This document shows positions 18,214 through 26,025 of a stretch of 39,549 bases of DNA, piece after piece (the first letter of the stretch is position 1; each line of letters begins with the position of its first letter). Source of the DNA: an uncultured Bacteroidota bacterium (GTDB lineage Bacteria > Bacteroidota > Bacteroidia > Bacteroidales > 4484-276); the NCBI GenBank assembly GCA_903944895.1, contig CAJATL010000266.1, forward strand, positions 1 to 39,549, read 5' to 3'. Position numbers and translations under genes: made by a program. Below the pieces are notes generated by a model that saw nothing but the letters and a program-made list of their open reading frames with translations, had not been told where the DNA came from and made no database searches.

Positions 18214-18329
18214 TACATAAAAGCAAACGCAAAACCTCCGGTCGAATTTCTCGAAAACTATGCTGGTAGTAACTTTGAAGTAATCCATCAGGAGAATTTT
18301 TTAAACTTTATCCTTTAGCAGGAAGTAAT

Positions 18330-18337
18330 TACTTTTG
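18330..18337 (+). promoter_or_regulatory. Candidate -7 promoter element almost touching the start codon at 18344
   Basis: TACTTTTG followed by CGCCC matches TAnnTTTG and the sufB upstream box (TTACTTTTGC). It ends seven bases before the ATG at 18344, so the mRNA would have almost no leader. Confidence 0.5.
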
Positions 18338-18343
18338 CGCCCT

Positions 18344-19054
18344 ATGAAAAACACATCTCATTTTATAAGACTGTTTGTTGCGACATTAAGTTTGGCTACA
18401 TGCTTTTTTTACGTTTCAGCGCAGGAAAAGCCCTCATTCGTTGCCATCAGGAGCGGAGTTTCGCTGCCTTTCGGCGAATATCACGAAAAGTCGCTCGATG
18501 GCGGAAGTTTCACGCTTACCGGGTTTAATGTGTCGGCAGAAGGTGCCTGGTTTTTTAATCCGAAGTTTGGAATTGGAGCTTCGGTGGGCGTAAATATGCA
18601 CCCGGTTGATGTACAATTGCTGGGCTATGAAATCGTTCAAAGCAGACCAGATCTGGAAGACCTTTACACCCGCTCAAACCCATATCTGATTATTACTTCA
18701 ATGGGCGGGCTTTATGTTCAATTTCCGGTTAAGAAGAAGTTGTCGTTTACCGGAAAAGCCCTGTGCGGTCTGTTGTATGGCGAAACTCCATACCAGCTTT
18801 ACAAACCCGAATATACGATGGGTGCAGGACCGGGCTATTACGAGATCACACCATCAAAAGACTGGAAATTTTCGTGGCAGGCAGGCGTCGGACTTCGTTA
18901 CGACATCACCCCTTGTTACGCCCTGGTTTTCGACACCGAAATGGTTTACGACCAGCTTACTTTTGGCTTTTATACTCCTGCAGGTACAGTCAGAAATGAT
19001 GTCAGAACAATTTCATTTTTCAATGCGACACTAGGCGTAAGGTTTAATTTGTAG
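18344..19054 (+). CDS. Outer-membrane beta-barrel protein
   Basis: The product is 236 residues from the ATG at 18344. A signal peptide (about 1-26, ending FYVSA-Q) is followed by alternating amphipathic strands rich in Gly and aromatic residues, such as GIGASVGVNMHPVD, FSWQAGVGLRYDIT and a C-terminal strand SFFNATLGVRFNL ending in an aromatic-polar-Leu pattern. This is the usual look of an eight-stranded OmpA/PorT-like barrel in Bacteroidota; the exact family and function are not known. It is preceded by paired 28-base direct repeats and a -7 box so close that the transcript would be nearly leaderless. An alternative start nine bases upstream lies inside the -7 box and is rejected. Confidence 0.8.
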   Translation: MKNTSHFIRLFVATLSLATCFFYVSAQEKPSFVAIRSGVSLPFGEYHEKSLDGGSFTLTGFNVSAEGAWFFNPKFGIGASVGVNMHPVDVQLLGYEIVQSRPDLEDLYTRSNPYLIITSMGGLYVQFPVKKKLSFTGKALCGLLYGETPYQLYKPEYTMGAGPGYYEITPSKDWKFSWQAGVGLRYDITPCYALVFDTEMVYDQLTFGFYTPAGTVRNDVRTISFFNATLGVRFNL

Positions 19055-19121
19055 AATTCATCATAAGGCTTAAGGTGATAGGCGTAAGACAAAAGCCTAA
19101 GATCATTAACAAATTTACGGC

Positions 19122-20186
19122 TCAGCAAATCACCCCACTTCCGAGGCAGATCGTAGCTTCTGGATTGTAAATAACTCCAAACTGACCTGCTGCCACGCCT
19201 GAGATTGGTTTTTCGGAATAAATAACATGCAGGTCACCTTCAATAATTAGATTGCCGTTTGTAAATTCGGGCTGGTGCCTGATTTTAAATTTTACGGGCA
19301 GGCTTTTCGAATAATCCCTGTCGGGAAAGTTATTGATAAACTGAAAATGTGATAGCTCAATTTTGTCCTGGTACTGGGTGATCGGGTCGTAACCGTTCGA
19401 AACGTAAATAATATTCCGCTGCAGGTCTTTTTTGACCACAAACCACGGCCCCTGGCTCAGGCCAAGCCCTTTGCGCTGGCCAATGGTGTGAAACCAAAAT
19501 CCGTTGTGCTTCCCAAGTACTTTGCCAGTTTCGAGTTCGATGATTGAGCCGGATTTTTCACCCACATATTTTTTGATGAAATCGTTGTAGTTGATCTTTC
19601 CCAGGAAACAAATTCCCTGACTATCTTTACGCATGGCCGAAGGCAATTTAGCCTTTACCGCTACTTCCCGCACCTCCTGTTTGAGCAATCCACCTATCGG
19701 GAAAACCAGCTTATCGAGTTGTGCCTGACTGATCTGACCCAGAAAATAGGTCTGATCTTTAAAGGAATCTTTGGCAGTTCCCAGATATTTTACGCCATCC
19801 CGGTTTAAGGTTGTGGCATAATGCCCGGTGGAGATGAGGTCGAAATCTTTCCCGTATTTTTCTTCAAAAGCCCCAAACTTGATCATTTTGTTGCACATCA
19901 CGTCGGGGTTTGGGGTAAGGCCACTTTTTACCGAATCGATTGTGTAACTGATTACCCGGTCCCAGTATTCGTCCTGGAGCGAGATGACATCAAACTTACA
20001 GCCGTATTTTTTAGCAATAAAAGTGGTGATTTCGATATCTTCAGCCGAGGGACAATCCATCCATTCCGGGTCATCTTCGAGGCCGATTTTGATATAAAAA
20101 ATATGCGGATCGTAACCTTGTTCTTTCAACAGGTGAACGGTTACTGAGCTGTCAACTCCTCCTGAAACGAGAGATGCGATTTTCAT
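19122..20186 (-). CDS. mnmA: tRNA-specific 2-thiouridylase MnmA
   Basis: The product is 354 residues. MnmA activates U34 of tRNA(Glu/Gln/Lys) with ATP and inserts sulfur supplied by a relay from cysteine desulfurase. The PP-loop SGGVDSSV is at residues 8-15. The first catalytic cysteine is in NPDVMCNKMIKF (Cys98) and the persulfide cysteine in DSQGICFLG (Cys193). FWFHTIGQRKGLGL is the conserved central block, and the C-terminal beta barrel ends in GQFGVIYNPEATICLGSGVI. Length is slightly short for the family, as in many Bacteroidota copies. The preceding gap is filled by short iterated repeats, so the promoter was not located. Confidence 0.95.
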   Translation of the reverse strand: MKIASLVSGGVDSSVTVHLLKEQGYDPHIFYIKIGLEDDPEWMDCPSAEDIEITTFIAKKYGCKFDVISLQDEYWDRVISYTIDSVKSGLTPNPDVMCNKMIKFGAFEEKYGKDFDLISTGHYATTLNRDGVKYLGTAKDSFKDQTYFLGQISQAQLDKLVFPIGGLLKQEVREVAVKAKLPSAMRKDSQGICFLGKINYNDFIKKYVGEKSGSIIELETGKVLGKHNGFWFHTIGQRKGLGLSQGPWFVVKKDLQRNIIYVSNGYDPITQYQDKIELSHFQFINNFPDRDYSKSLPVKFKIRHQPEFTNGNLIIEGDLHVIYSEKPISGVAAGQFGVIYNPEATICLGSGVIC

Positions 20187-20214
20187 TTTTCAAACAATTC
20201 AAGGTCTATTTTTT

Positions 20215-20519
20215 GCAGAGCGCGCAGCGCAAAGCGCAAAGAGAAGTCGGCAGTGGCCAGTGGCCAGTTAGCAGTGGCAATTTCCAATATTCTATTTTTC
20301 TAACATTCCATTCTTCCAACATTCCAACATTCCAACATTCCAACATTCCAACATTCCAACATTCCACTCTTCCATTCTTCTCCCGCCGAAGCGGGATTTC
20401 GGCTACCGCCTCAACATTCCATTAGTCCAATCTTCCAATTATCAAATTGTCGAATTGTCACATTCTTCCAACAATCCACTCTTCCATCATTCCAACTTTC
20501 CACTCTTCCATTCTTCCTT
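20215..20519. repeat. Degenerate short tandem-repeat tract between mnmA and the arginase-fold gene
   Basis: The tract starts with GCAGAGCGC and GCGCAAAGCGCAAAG, continues with several CAGTGGC-type units (about 20250-20280), then six perfect copies of TTCCAACA (20314-20361, period 8). Degenerate TTCCAnnn units run to 20519, interrupted near 20382-20412 by a GC-rich imperfect hairpin (CCCGCCGAAGCGGG). It reaches the stop codon of the minus-strand gene at 20520. Plus-strand open frames in it (20174-20425, 20447-20647) encode only the repeat and are not genes. Confidence 0.85.
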
Positions 20520-21692
20520 CTACATCAACTTCTGACACGCCTTCCACCAGCGGTCGGGAATTTCGTTTTTACATGCAATTTTATAATCGTTGTACGAACA
20601 TGGAACCATCACATGACGGCGGTATTTCGAAATTTTATCTTCACTAACCGGAATCTGCATCCACCAGCGGTCGGTAAGTTTGCTTTTGTAAAAAACGATG
20701 TTTTCTTTATGTCCGGTCAGATCGACAATATATTTTAAGAAATGCGCGCTTTCCATCGGGAAATCGCCTTTGCGACTGCTTAAACCGTCAAGGAAATACC
20801 AGATCATCTGCGCCATCAAATGGGCCGTTTGCCCGCGTTTGTCGAACTTCGGGTTCATCTCGAAAAATCCTGCCGAAGAAAGTTTATCGCTCAAACCTGC
20901 GTACCGCATGAGCTGGCAGACTTCCTCGCCATAAAAACCATTGGGGGATGCGTTGCCATTGCCGGGTGCATCGGCGTAACGAACCGCAGAAATATCAAAA
21001 GTGAGCATATCCGCATTTCTGATGATGGGTTCGGAATCTTCGATATTCTGCCTGATGATGCCGAGGCGATGAACATCGAAATACAGATTGTTCATCAGTT
21101 TCACCGCATCCGGATCGACAAAATAAGTCTGATACCCAATATTGGCGAAGTTGAACAGATGGTTGGGCTTGCGCAGAATTATCTTTGACAGATAAGACTG
21201 GGCATCGAAATTATCATCTGATTTTGCCAGGTCAAATTTTGAGTCGATGCTCACCATGTTGATAATCCTGCCCAGCGATTCATAAGCAAGATACATGGCA
21301 TAAGTGAGATCCTGGCTACCTCCAAGAACAATCGGCACAACCCCCGAACTGATCAGCGGGGCCAGCGTGGTTTTTAAAGCAAAATAGGTGTCGTTTAACT
21401 CGTTGCCACGACGGATATCGCCAAGATCAACAATTTTGAGTTTATTATCAAATTTAAAAAGACGGTACAAATATTTACGGATTTCGAAGGGTGCAAGGGC
21501 ACAACCTGAATTATTGCATGCGTTGCGGTCCTCGGTAATGCCAATGATGGCTACATCATACCCTTTAAAATCGTTCTCCGGATCAACTTCCTGAGCAAAT
21601 TCAACAACATCACCAAAGCGGTTAACCTCGGGATCTTTTACGAAATTTAGCCGGTCAAGTTCAACCGGATCGAAGTAAAGTGAGATTTCCAT
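20520..21692 (-). CDS. Arginase/formiminoglutamase-fold protein with altered metal ligands
   Basis: The product is 390 residues of the ureohydrolase (arginase, agmatinase, formimidoylglutamase) superfamily. Family motifs can be aligned, but ligands are missing. GGxH is GGSQ (Gln127 in place of His). DAHxD is DSKFD (Asp150, Lys152, Asp154; the His is Lys). SxDxDxxDP is TFDISAVRYADAPG (Asp233, Ser235; the second Asp is Ser). The APGNGNxSPxGF loop after it is conserved. With three of six Mn ligands replaced, hydrolase activity is doubtful; it may be a pseudoenzyme or bind something else. A C-terminal extension with TDRWWMQIP and a matching IPDRWWKACQ end is unusual for the family. It begins 18 bases after the topA stop and is probably co-transcribed with topA. 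Confidence 0.85.
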   Translation of the reverse strand: MEISLYFDPVELDRLNFVKDPEVNRFGDVVEFAQEVDPENDFKGYDVAIIGITEDRNACNNSGCALAPFEIRKYLYRLFKFDNKLKIVDLGDIRRGNELNDTYFALKTTLAPLISSGVVPIVLGGSQDLTYAMYLAYESLGRIINMVSIDSKFDLAKSDDNFDAQSYLSKIILRKPNHLFNFANIGYQTYFVDPDAVKLMNNLYFDVHRLGIIRQNIEDSEPIIRNADMLTFDISAVRYADAPGNGNASPNGFYGEEVCQLMRYAGLSDKLSSAGFFEMNPKFDKRGQTAHLMAQMIWYFLDGLSSRKGDFPMESAHFLKYIVDLTGHKENIVFYKSKLTDRWWMQIPVSEDKISKYRRHVMVPCSYNDYKIACKNEIPDRWWKACQKLM

Positions 21693-21710
21693 ACCTAAAT
21701 CGTCCTTTAA

Positions 21711-24092
21711 TTATTTTTTCGCTCGTACAGTTTTTTTCTTTGCAGGTGCAGCGCTTTTCCGTGCAGGTGCTGCAGCTTTTTTTGGAGGAATCGTTTTAGA
21801 AGGCTTTTTATCGGATTCGGCAGCTATCTTTAAACAATCTTCCAAAGTAAGCGTTGAAGGCTCCGTATTTTTTGGAATTTTAAAATTATCTTTTCCGATG
21901 GCGATGTAAGGCCCCCAGCGACCATTTAAAACCTGAACATCTTCATTTTCGGCGAAAGCCCTGATCAATTTCTCGCTGTCCTTTTTGCGTTTTTCCAGAA
22001 TTATTTCAATCGCCCTGTCGGTTTCCACAGTAAGCGGATCATCGTTTTTTCCGAGGGAATAAAACTTGGATTTATGTCTCACATAAGGCCCGAATCGACC
22101 AAGCGATGCAACCATTTCAGAATCTTCAAATTCACCAACAGTGCGTGGAAGCTTAAACAGATCGAGTGCATCATCGAGGTTCAGATTTTCGAGTGTCTGA
22201 CCTTTTTTTAGGGAAGCAAATTTTGGCTTTTCTTCACTTTCGGTATCTCCCATCTGCACCATTGGGCCGAAACGACCGATTTTTACAAAAACATTTTTCC
22301 CTTCACCGTTTTGTCCGAGGAGTTTTTCGCCACTGAATTTTTCGCTGTGCTCGATGGTATTTTCGACCTTTTGGTGAAAAGGATCGTAAAACTCCTTGAT
22401 CATTTTGTTCCATACCTTCTGTCCAAGGGCGATTTCGTCGAATTGTTTTTCGACCTGGGCAGTAAAATTGTAATCCATAATATTTACAAAATACTGCATC
22501 AGGAATTTATTTACGATAATACCGATGTCGGTGGGGACTAATTTTCCTTTCACCTGACCGGTTTTTTCCTTTTTGGTCTCCTCGCTGATTTTGTTGTTTT
22601 TTAACGTGATCAGCCTGTATTCGCGGATAACACCTTCCATGTCTTCCTTGGTCACATAGTCGCGCTTTTGAATGGTGGAGATAATAGGCGCGTATGTTGA
22701 AGGCCTGCCAATGCCGAGTTCCTCTAGTTTTTTAACAAGGCTGGCCTCGTTGTAGCGGGCTGGTGGCTGGGTAAATTTTTCGGTTGCCTCGATTTTGATG
22801 AGGGGCAATTTTTGTCCAACCTGCAATGGAGGCAACACGCCACTTCTTTCGTCCTGGTCGTCTTCATCCGACGATTCGAGATAAACTTTAAGGAAACCAT
22901 CAAAAATCAGCACTTCGCCACGGGCAATAAATTGTTCTTTAGCTTTTGAAATGTCGATGTTAACCGTGGTGCGCTCCAGTTTGGCATTGCTCATTTGCGA
23001 GGCAATGGTGCGTTTCCAGATGAGACTGTACAACTTTTTCTGATCAGACGTTCCGTCGATGCTTTGTTTGTCGAAGTAAGATGGCCTGATGGCTTCATGC
23101 GCTTCCTGCGCACCTTTTGATTTGGTGGTGTACTGACGGAAATGATAATAATCGTCGCCAAAATTACTCAGAATTTCATTTTTCGCCATGTTCAAAGCCA
23201 GGTTCGACAGGTTTACGGAGTCGGTTCTCATGTAAGTAATTTTACCCGATTCGTAAAGCTGCTGTGCTACAAGCATGGTTTTGGAAACCGTAAATCCCAG
23301 TTTGCGGCTTGCTTCCTGCTGAAGCGTTGAAGTTGTAAACGGCGGTGCCGGCGACTTTTGCACGGGCTTGGTTTCGACGGCATTTACCGTAAATTCGGCA
23401 CCGATGCATTTATTCAAAAATGAAACAGCTTTTTCCTTTTCATCATAACGATTTGGAAGTTCAGCAAAAAGAACGGAGACTTTACCATCTTTTTCGATTT
23501 TGAACTCGGCAGTAATTCTGAAATAAGGAACAATTGTAAAATTCTTGACCTCTTCTTCTTTCTCAACTACCAGCCGCACAGTTACTGATTGCACCCTTCC
23601 GGCCGAAAGCGATGGTTTTACTTTGCGCCATAAAATTGGGGAGAGCTCAAAACCTACCAGTCTGTCGAGAACCCGCCGTGCCTGTTGTGCATCCACAAGA
23701 TTAATGTCGATTTCGCGAGGATTTTTAATGGCGTCGGTAATGGCAGATTTGGTGATTTCGTGAAAAACAATCCGCCTGGTTGATTCTTTTTTGAGCTTGA
23801 GTGTTTCGAATAGGTGCCACGAAATGGCCTCTCCTTCTCGGTCCTCGTCAGTTGCAAGCCAAACAATTTCAGCGTCTTTGGATAATTTTATAAGATCGGC
23901 AATGACTTTTTTCTTGTCTTCCGAAACCACATAATCTGGTTTAAATCCTTTGTTGATATCAACACCTAATTGCTTCTTGGATAAATCTCTCACATGACCA
24001 AAACTCGATTTTACTGTGAAATCCTTACCTAAAAATCCTTCGATAGTTTTTGCCTTGGCAGGTGATTCGACAATAACCAGGTTTTTCGACAT
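21711..24092 (-). CDS. topA: DNA topoisomerase I (type IA)
   Basis: The product is 793 residues. Topoisomerase I relaxes negative supercoils through a 5'-phosphotyrosyl intermediate. The Toprim domain opens with LVIVESPAKAKTIEGFLG (Glu9) and has WLATDEDREGEAISWHL (Asp82, Asp84, Glu86). The active-site Tyr287 lies in ITYMRTDSVNLS, and AHEAIRPS is also present. There are no zinc fingers. Instead the C-terminal third has three GRxGPY-type modules (GRFGPMVQ, GRFGPYVR, GRWGPYIA), and the last 35 residues are a Lys/Ala/Pro tail likely to bind DNA. The start at 24092 is chosen because a strong Shine-Dalgarno (AAAGGAG, 24098-24104) precedes it; a start five codons upstream would overlap that site. 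The promoter is at 24123-24154. Confidence 0.96.
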   Translation of the reverse strand: MSKNLVIVESPAKAKTIEGFLGKDFTVKSSFGHVRDLSKKQLGVDINKGFKPDYVVSEDKKKVIADLIKLSKDAEIVWLATDEDREGEAISWHLFETLKLKKESTRRIVFHEITKSAITDAIKNPREIDINLVDAQQARRVLDRLVGFELSPILWRKVKPSLSAGRVQSVTVRLVVEKEEEVKNFTIVPYFRITAEFKIEKDGKVSVLFAELPNRYDEKEKAVSFLNKCIGAEFTVNAVETKPVQKSPAPPFTTSTLQQEASRKLGFTVSKTMLVAQQLYESGKITYMRTDSVNLSNLALNMAKNEILSNFGDDYYHFRQYTTKSKGAQEAHEAIRPSYFDKQSIDGTSDQKKLYSLIWKRTIASQMSNAKLERTTVNIDISKAKEQFIARGEVLIFDGFLKVYLESSDEDDQDERSGVLPPLQVGQKLPLIKIEATEKFTQPPARYNEASLVKKLEELGIGRPSTYAPIISTIQKRDYVTKEDMEGVIREYRLITLKNNKISEETKKEKTGQVKGKLVPTDIGIIVNKFLMQYFVNIMDYNFTAQVEKQFDEIALGQKVWNKMIKEFYDPFHQKVENTIEHSEKFSGEKLLGQNGEGKNVFVKIGRFGPMVQMGDTESEEKPKFASLKKGQTLENLNLDDALDLFKLPRTVGEFEDSEMVASLGRFGPYVRHKSKFYSLGKNDDPLTVETDRAIEIILEKRKKDSEKLIRAFAENEDVQVLNGRWGPYIAIGKDNFKIPKNTEPSTLTLEDCLKIAAESDKKPSKTIPPKKAAAPARKSAAPAKKKTVRAKK

Positions 24093-24122
24093 ATTTACTC
24101 CTTTCAAAAAAAATTAAGGCCG

Positions 24123-24154
24123 CAAAGGTAAAACAATTAAATTTTGGAATTCAA
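24123..24154 (-). promoter_or_regulatory. Promoter of topA
   Basis: On the minus strand TTG (24152-24154), 21 bases, then TACCTTTG (24123-24130) followed by CGGCC: a good match to TTG-N19-21-TAnnTTTG. It lies 31 bases before the ATG at 24092. Confidence 0.65.
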
Positions 24155-24329
24155 GCAGGTAAACCGACAAATCGACATCCTGGAGTAATCTTTACGCAAA
24201 TTTCGGTTTGAGCTATTAAAAACATTTCCCTTTTACAACTGATTTTCAGCGATTAAATGGAAAAGAAATAATTATTAAAAGCGTAAACAAACCGGTAACA
24301 AAACTACTTTTCGTCGACAAATGACTTTA

Positions 24330-25001
24330 TCAAACGTTTGAAAGCATCAGCCGGAGGTTTTCAAATTTCAGCCGGTAATCCTCCATCGAGCGGCGGATAA
24401 CTTCCTGAGCTTCATCGATCCCGTAAGTGTGGGTTATTTCGGCATTCCGTTGCCTTCCGGGCAAATCTTTATAGGTCAAAAAATAATGTTTTAACCGATC
24501 TAAAACCATCAGGGAGCAATCGGACAAATCTTTGTAATCACCATAAACTGCGTCATCTTTTAACACGGCAACAATTTTATCGTCGGCCTGGTTGTCGTCA
24601 ATCATTCTAAAACCTCCAATCGGACGGGCTTTTACAAGGATATCGCCATGGGCAATGGCTTTCTCGGATAAAATGCAGATATCAAGCGGATCGTGGTCGC
24701 CAACGATATCGGTGCGCCCAGTTTTTTGCATGCAGTAATCTGCAACTTTTTCGGAACAAAAAGTTTGAGGAATGAAGCCGTACAGCGCCGGGATTACGTT
24801 TGAATACTTTTGAGGACGGTCGATTTTAAGGTAGCCGGTTTCTTTGTCGATTTCATATTTTACGGTATCGGTAGGCACCATTTCGATAAAACATGTAATT
24901 ATTTCGGGGGCTTCAGGGCCAATATCAACGCCATGCCAGGGGTGCGATTTATACCTCAGTCCCATCAGTTTACCGATGGGATCCATCAATTTGTTGCTCA
25001 T
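24330..25001 (-). CDS. ppa: Family I inorganic pyrophosphatase
   Basis: The product is 223 residues. It hydrolyses cytosolic pyrophosphate to phosphate, pulling biosynthetic reactions forward. The signature DHDPLDICIL is the D-x-DP-x-D metal-binding motif of family I enzymes. IEMVPTDTVKYEIDKETG is the substrate-binding start region, and KPIGGFRMID-like KARPIGGFRMIDD and DDKIVAV supply further ligands. Length is greater than the ~175 residues of E. coli PPase, as is usual in Bacteroidota. A weak -7 box (TACATTCG on the minus strand, 25035-25042) lies upstream. It is divergent from wza and upstream of topA on the same strand, but separated from topA by a 237-base gap with its own promoter. Confidence 0.93.
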   Translation of the reverse strand: MSNKLMDPIGKLMGLRYKSHPWHGVDIGPEAPEIITCFIEMVPTDTVKYEIDKETGYLKIDRPQKYSNVIPALYGFIPQTFCSEKVADYCMQKTGRTDIVGDHDPLDICILSEKAIAHGDILVKARPIGGFRMIDDNQADDKIVAVLKDDAVYGDYKDLSDCSLMVLDRLKHYFLTYKDLPGRQRNAEITHTYGIDEAQEVIRRSMEDYRLKFENLRLMLSNV

Positions 25002-25147
25002 AATTTCATTATTTTTAAAGTAAAATTAAAGGTGCGAATGTAGGAAAATTTTTGGCTTAAGTTCATCCGAACCAATAGTTTTCAACTCCAGCATGGGTTT
25101 AATCACTATTGACCGACAAAAAAAATTAGTTTTTCGGCAAATTAGAT

Positions 25148-25155
25148 TATTTTTG
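25148..25155 (+). promoter_or_regulatory. Candidate -7 element for wza-wzc
   Basis: TATTTTTG followed by CCG fits TAnnTTTG. It sits 58 bases before the ATG at 25214. The -33 element is not clear. Confidence 0.4.
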
Positions 25156-25213
25156 CCGATTATTTAAAGATAGTTCTTCGTATAAAAGTCTAATTTACAA
25201 CATAATTATATTG

Positions 25214-26011
25214 ATGAAACAACAATTTAGTTTGGTAATTCGCTTAGGCATATTGTTCTTATTTTTGGTTAGTGTTTTTGCTTCCTGTGTGCCGATTAAA
25301 CGAATCAAGTATCTTCAGCAAGAGGTGGAAAAGGATGATACCTTAAAATCAGATTTTTCAAATAAAAGTGGCCCTGATTATAAAATACAAGCCCGTGACA
25401 ACCTGTACATCAAAGTTTACAGTCCTATTGCAAAAACAGAGAATTTTTTTCAAGAAGATATTTCCGCAAGTTCAAATTATTATAATGATCAGGGAATTTT
25501 CCTTAATAGCTATTTAGTAACAGATTTAGGTTACATTGATTTCCCATTTGTAGGAGAAGTTTATGTGATGGGACTTAATTATGATCAGGCTAAAAACCTG
25601 ATAAAAGGGATTGTTGACGACTATTTGAAGGGTGCCACTGTGATTGTTCGATTGGCTGCATTTAAAGTTACCATGCTCGGTGAAGTTGCCCGCCCCGGAG
25701 AATTCAGCATTTGGGAAAGTAAATTCAATATTTTTGATGCTATTTCACAAGCTGGAGATTTGACCCCAAAAGCTAAAAGGAACGACATTGTTATTGTTCG
25801 TGAAACAAAAAACGGCTCTGTTGTTAAACATTTGGACCTTAATGATATTATGATTTTGGAGTCGGATTATTATTTTCTCTTACCAGGAGACATAGTTTAT
25901 GTGCCTCCTTTGAAGGGCAAGAATTTTATTTTTGCTGAATTCCCATATGCTCTGTTTTTTTCAACAATAACAACGACATTGCTTTTAATCAATTTTTTCA
26001 AAACTAACTAA
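25214..26011 (+). CDS. wza: Polysaccharide export lipoprotein, Wza/BexD family
   Basis: The product is 265 residues. The N-terminus has a lipoprotein signal with lipobox VFASC (Cys25). The PES/export domain begins with YKIQARDNLYIKVYSP, and an SLBB-like domain follows with VTMLGEVARPGEFSI, ISQAGDLTPKAKRNDIVIVR and a LLPGDIVYVPP end. A hydrophobic C-terminal segment (about 239-260) suits the helix that crosses the outer membrane in Wza. The protein forms the outer-membrane channel for capsular or exopolysaccharide. The wzc gene follows 14 bases downstream. A TTG codon directly before the ATG could act as start but adds only one residue. No glycosyltransferase genes are near, so polymer synthesis must be encoded elsewhere. 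Confidence 0.9.
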   Translation: MKQQFSLVIRLGILFLFLVSVFASCVPIKRIKYLQQEVEKDDTLKSDFSNKSGPDYKIQARDNLYIKVYSPIAKTENFFQEDISASSNYYNDQGIFLNSYLVTDLGYIDFPFVGEVYVMGLNYDQAKNLIKGIVDDYLKGATVIVRLAAFKVTMLGEVARPGEFSIWESKFNIFDAISQAGDLTPKAKRNDIVIVRETKNGSVVKHLDLNDIMILESDYYFLLPGDIVYVPPLKGKNFIFAEFPYALFFSTITTTLLLINFFKTN

Positions 26012-26025
26012 TCATTATTATAACC

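Noticed and set aside
20314-20361. Regular short repeats considered as a CRISPR array
   Set aside because: The unit is 8 bases with no spacers, and there are no cas genes nearby.
20174-20647. Two plus-strand frames rich in Ser/Thr/Pro/His
   Set aside because: They translate the TTCCAnnn repeat tract and run into the antisense of the arginase-fold gene; not genes.
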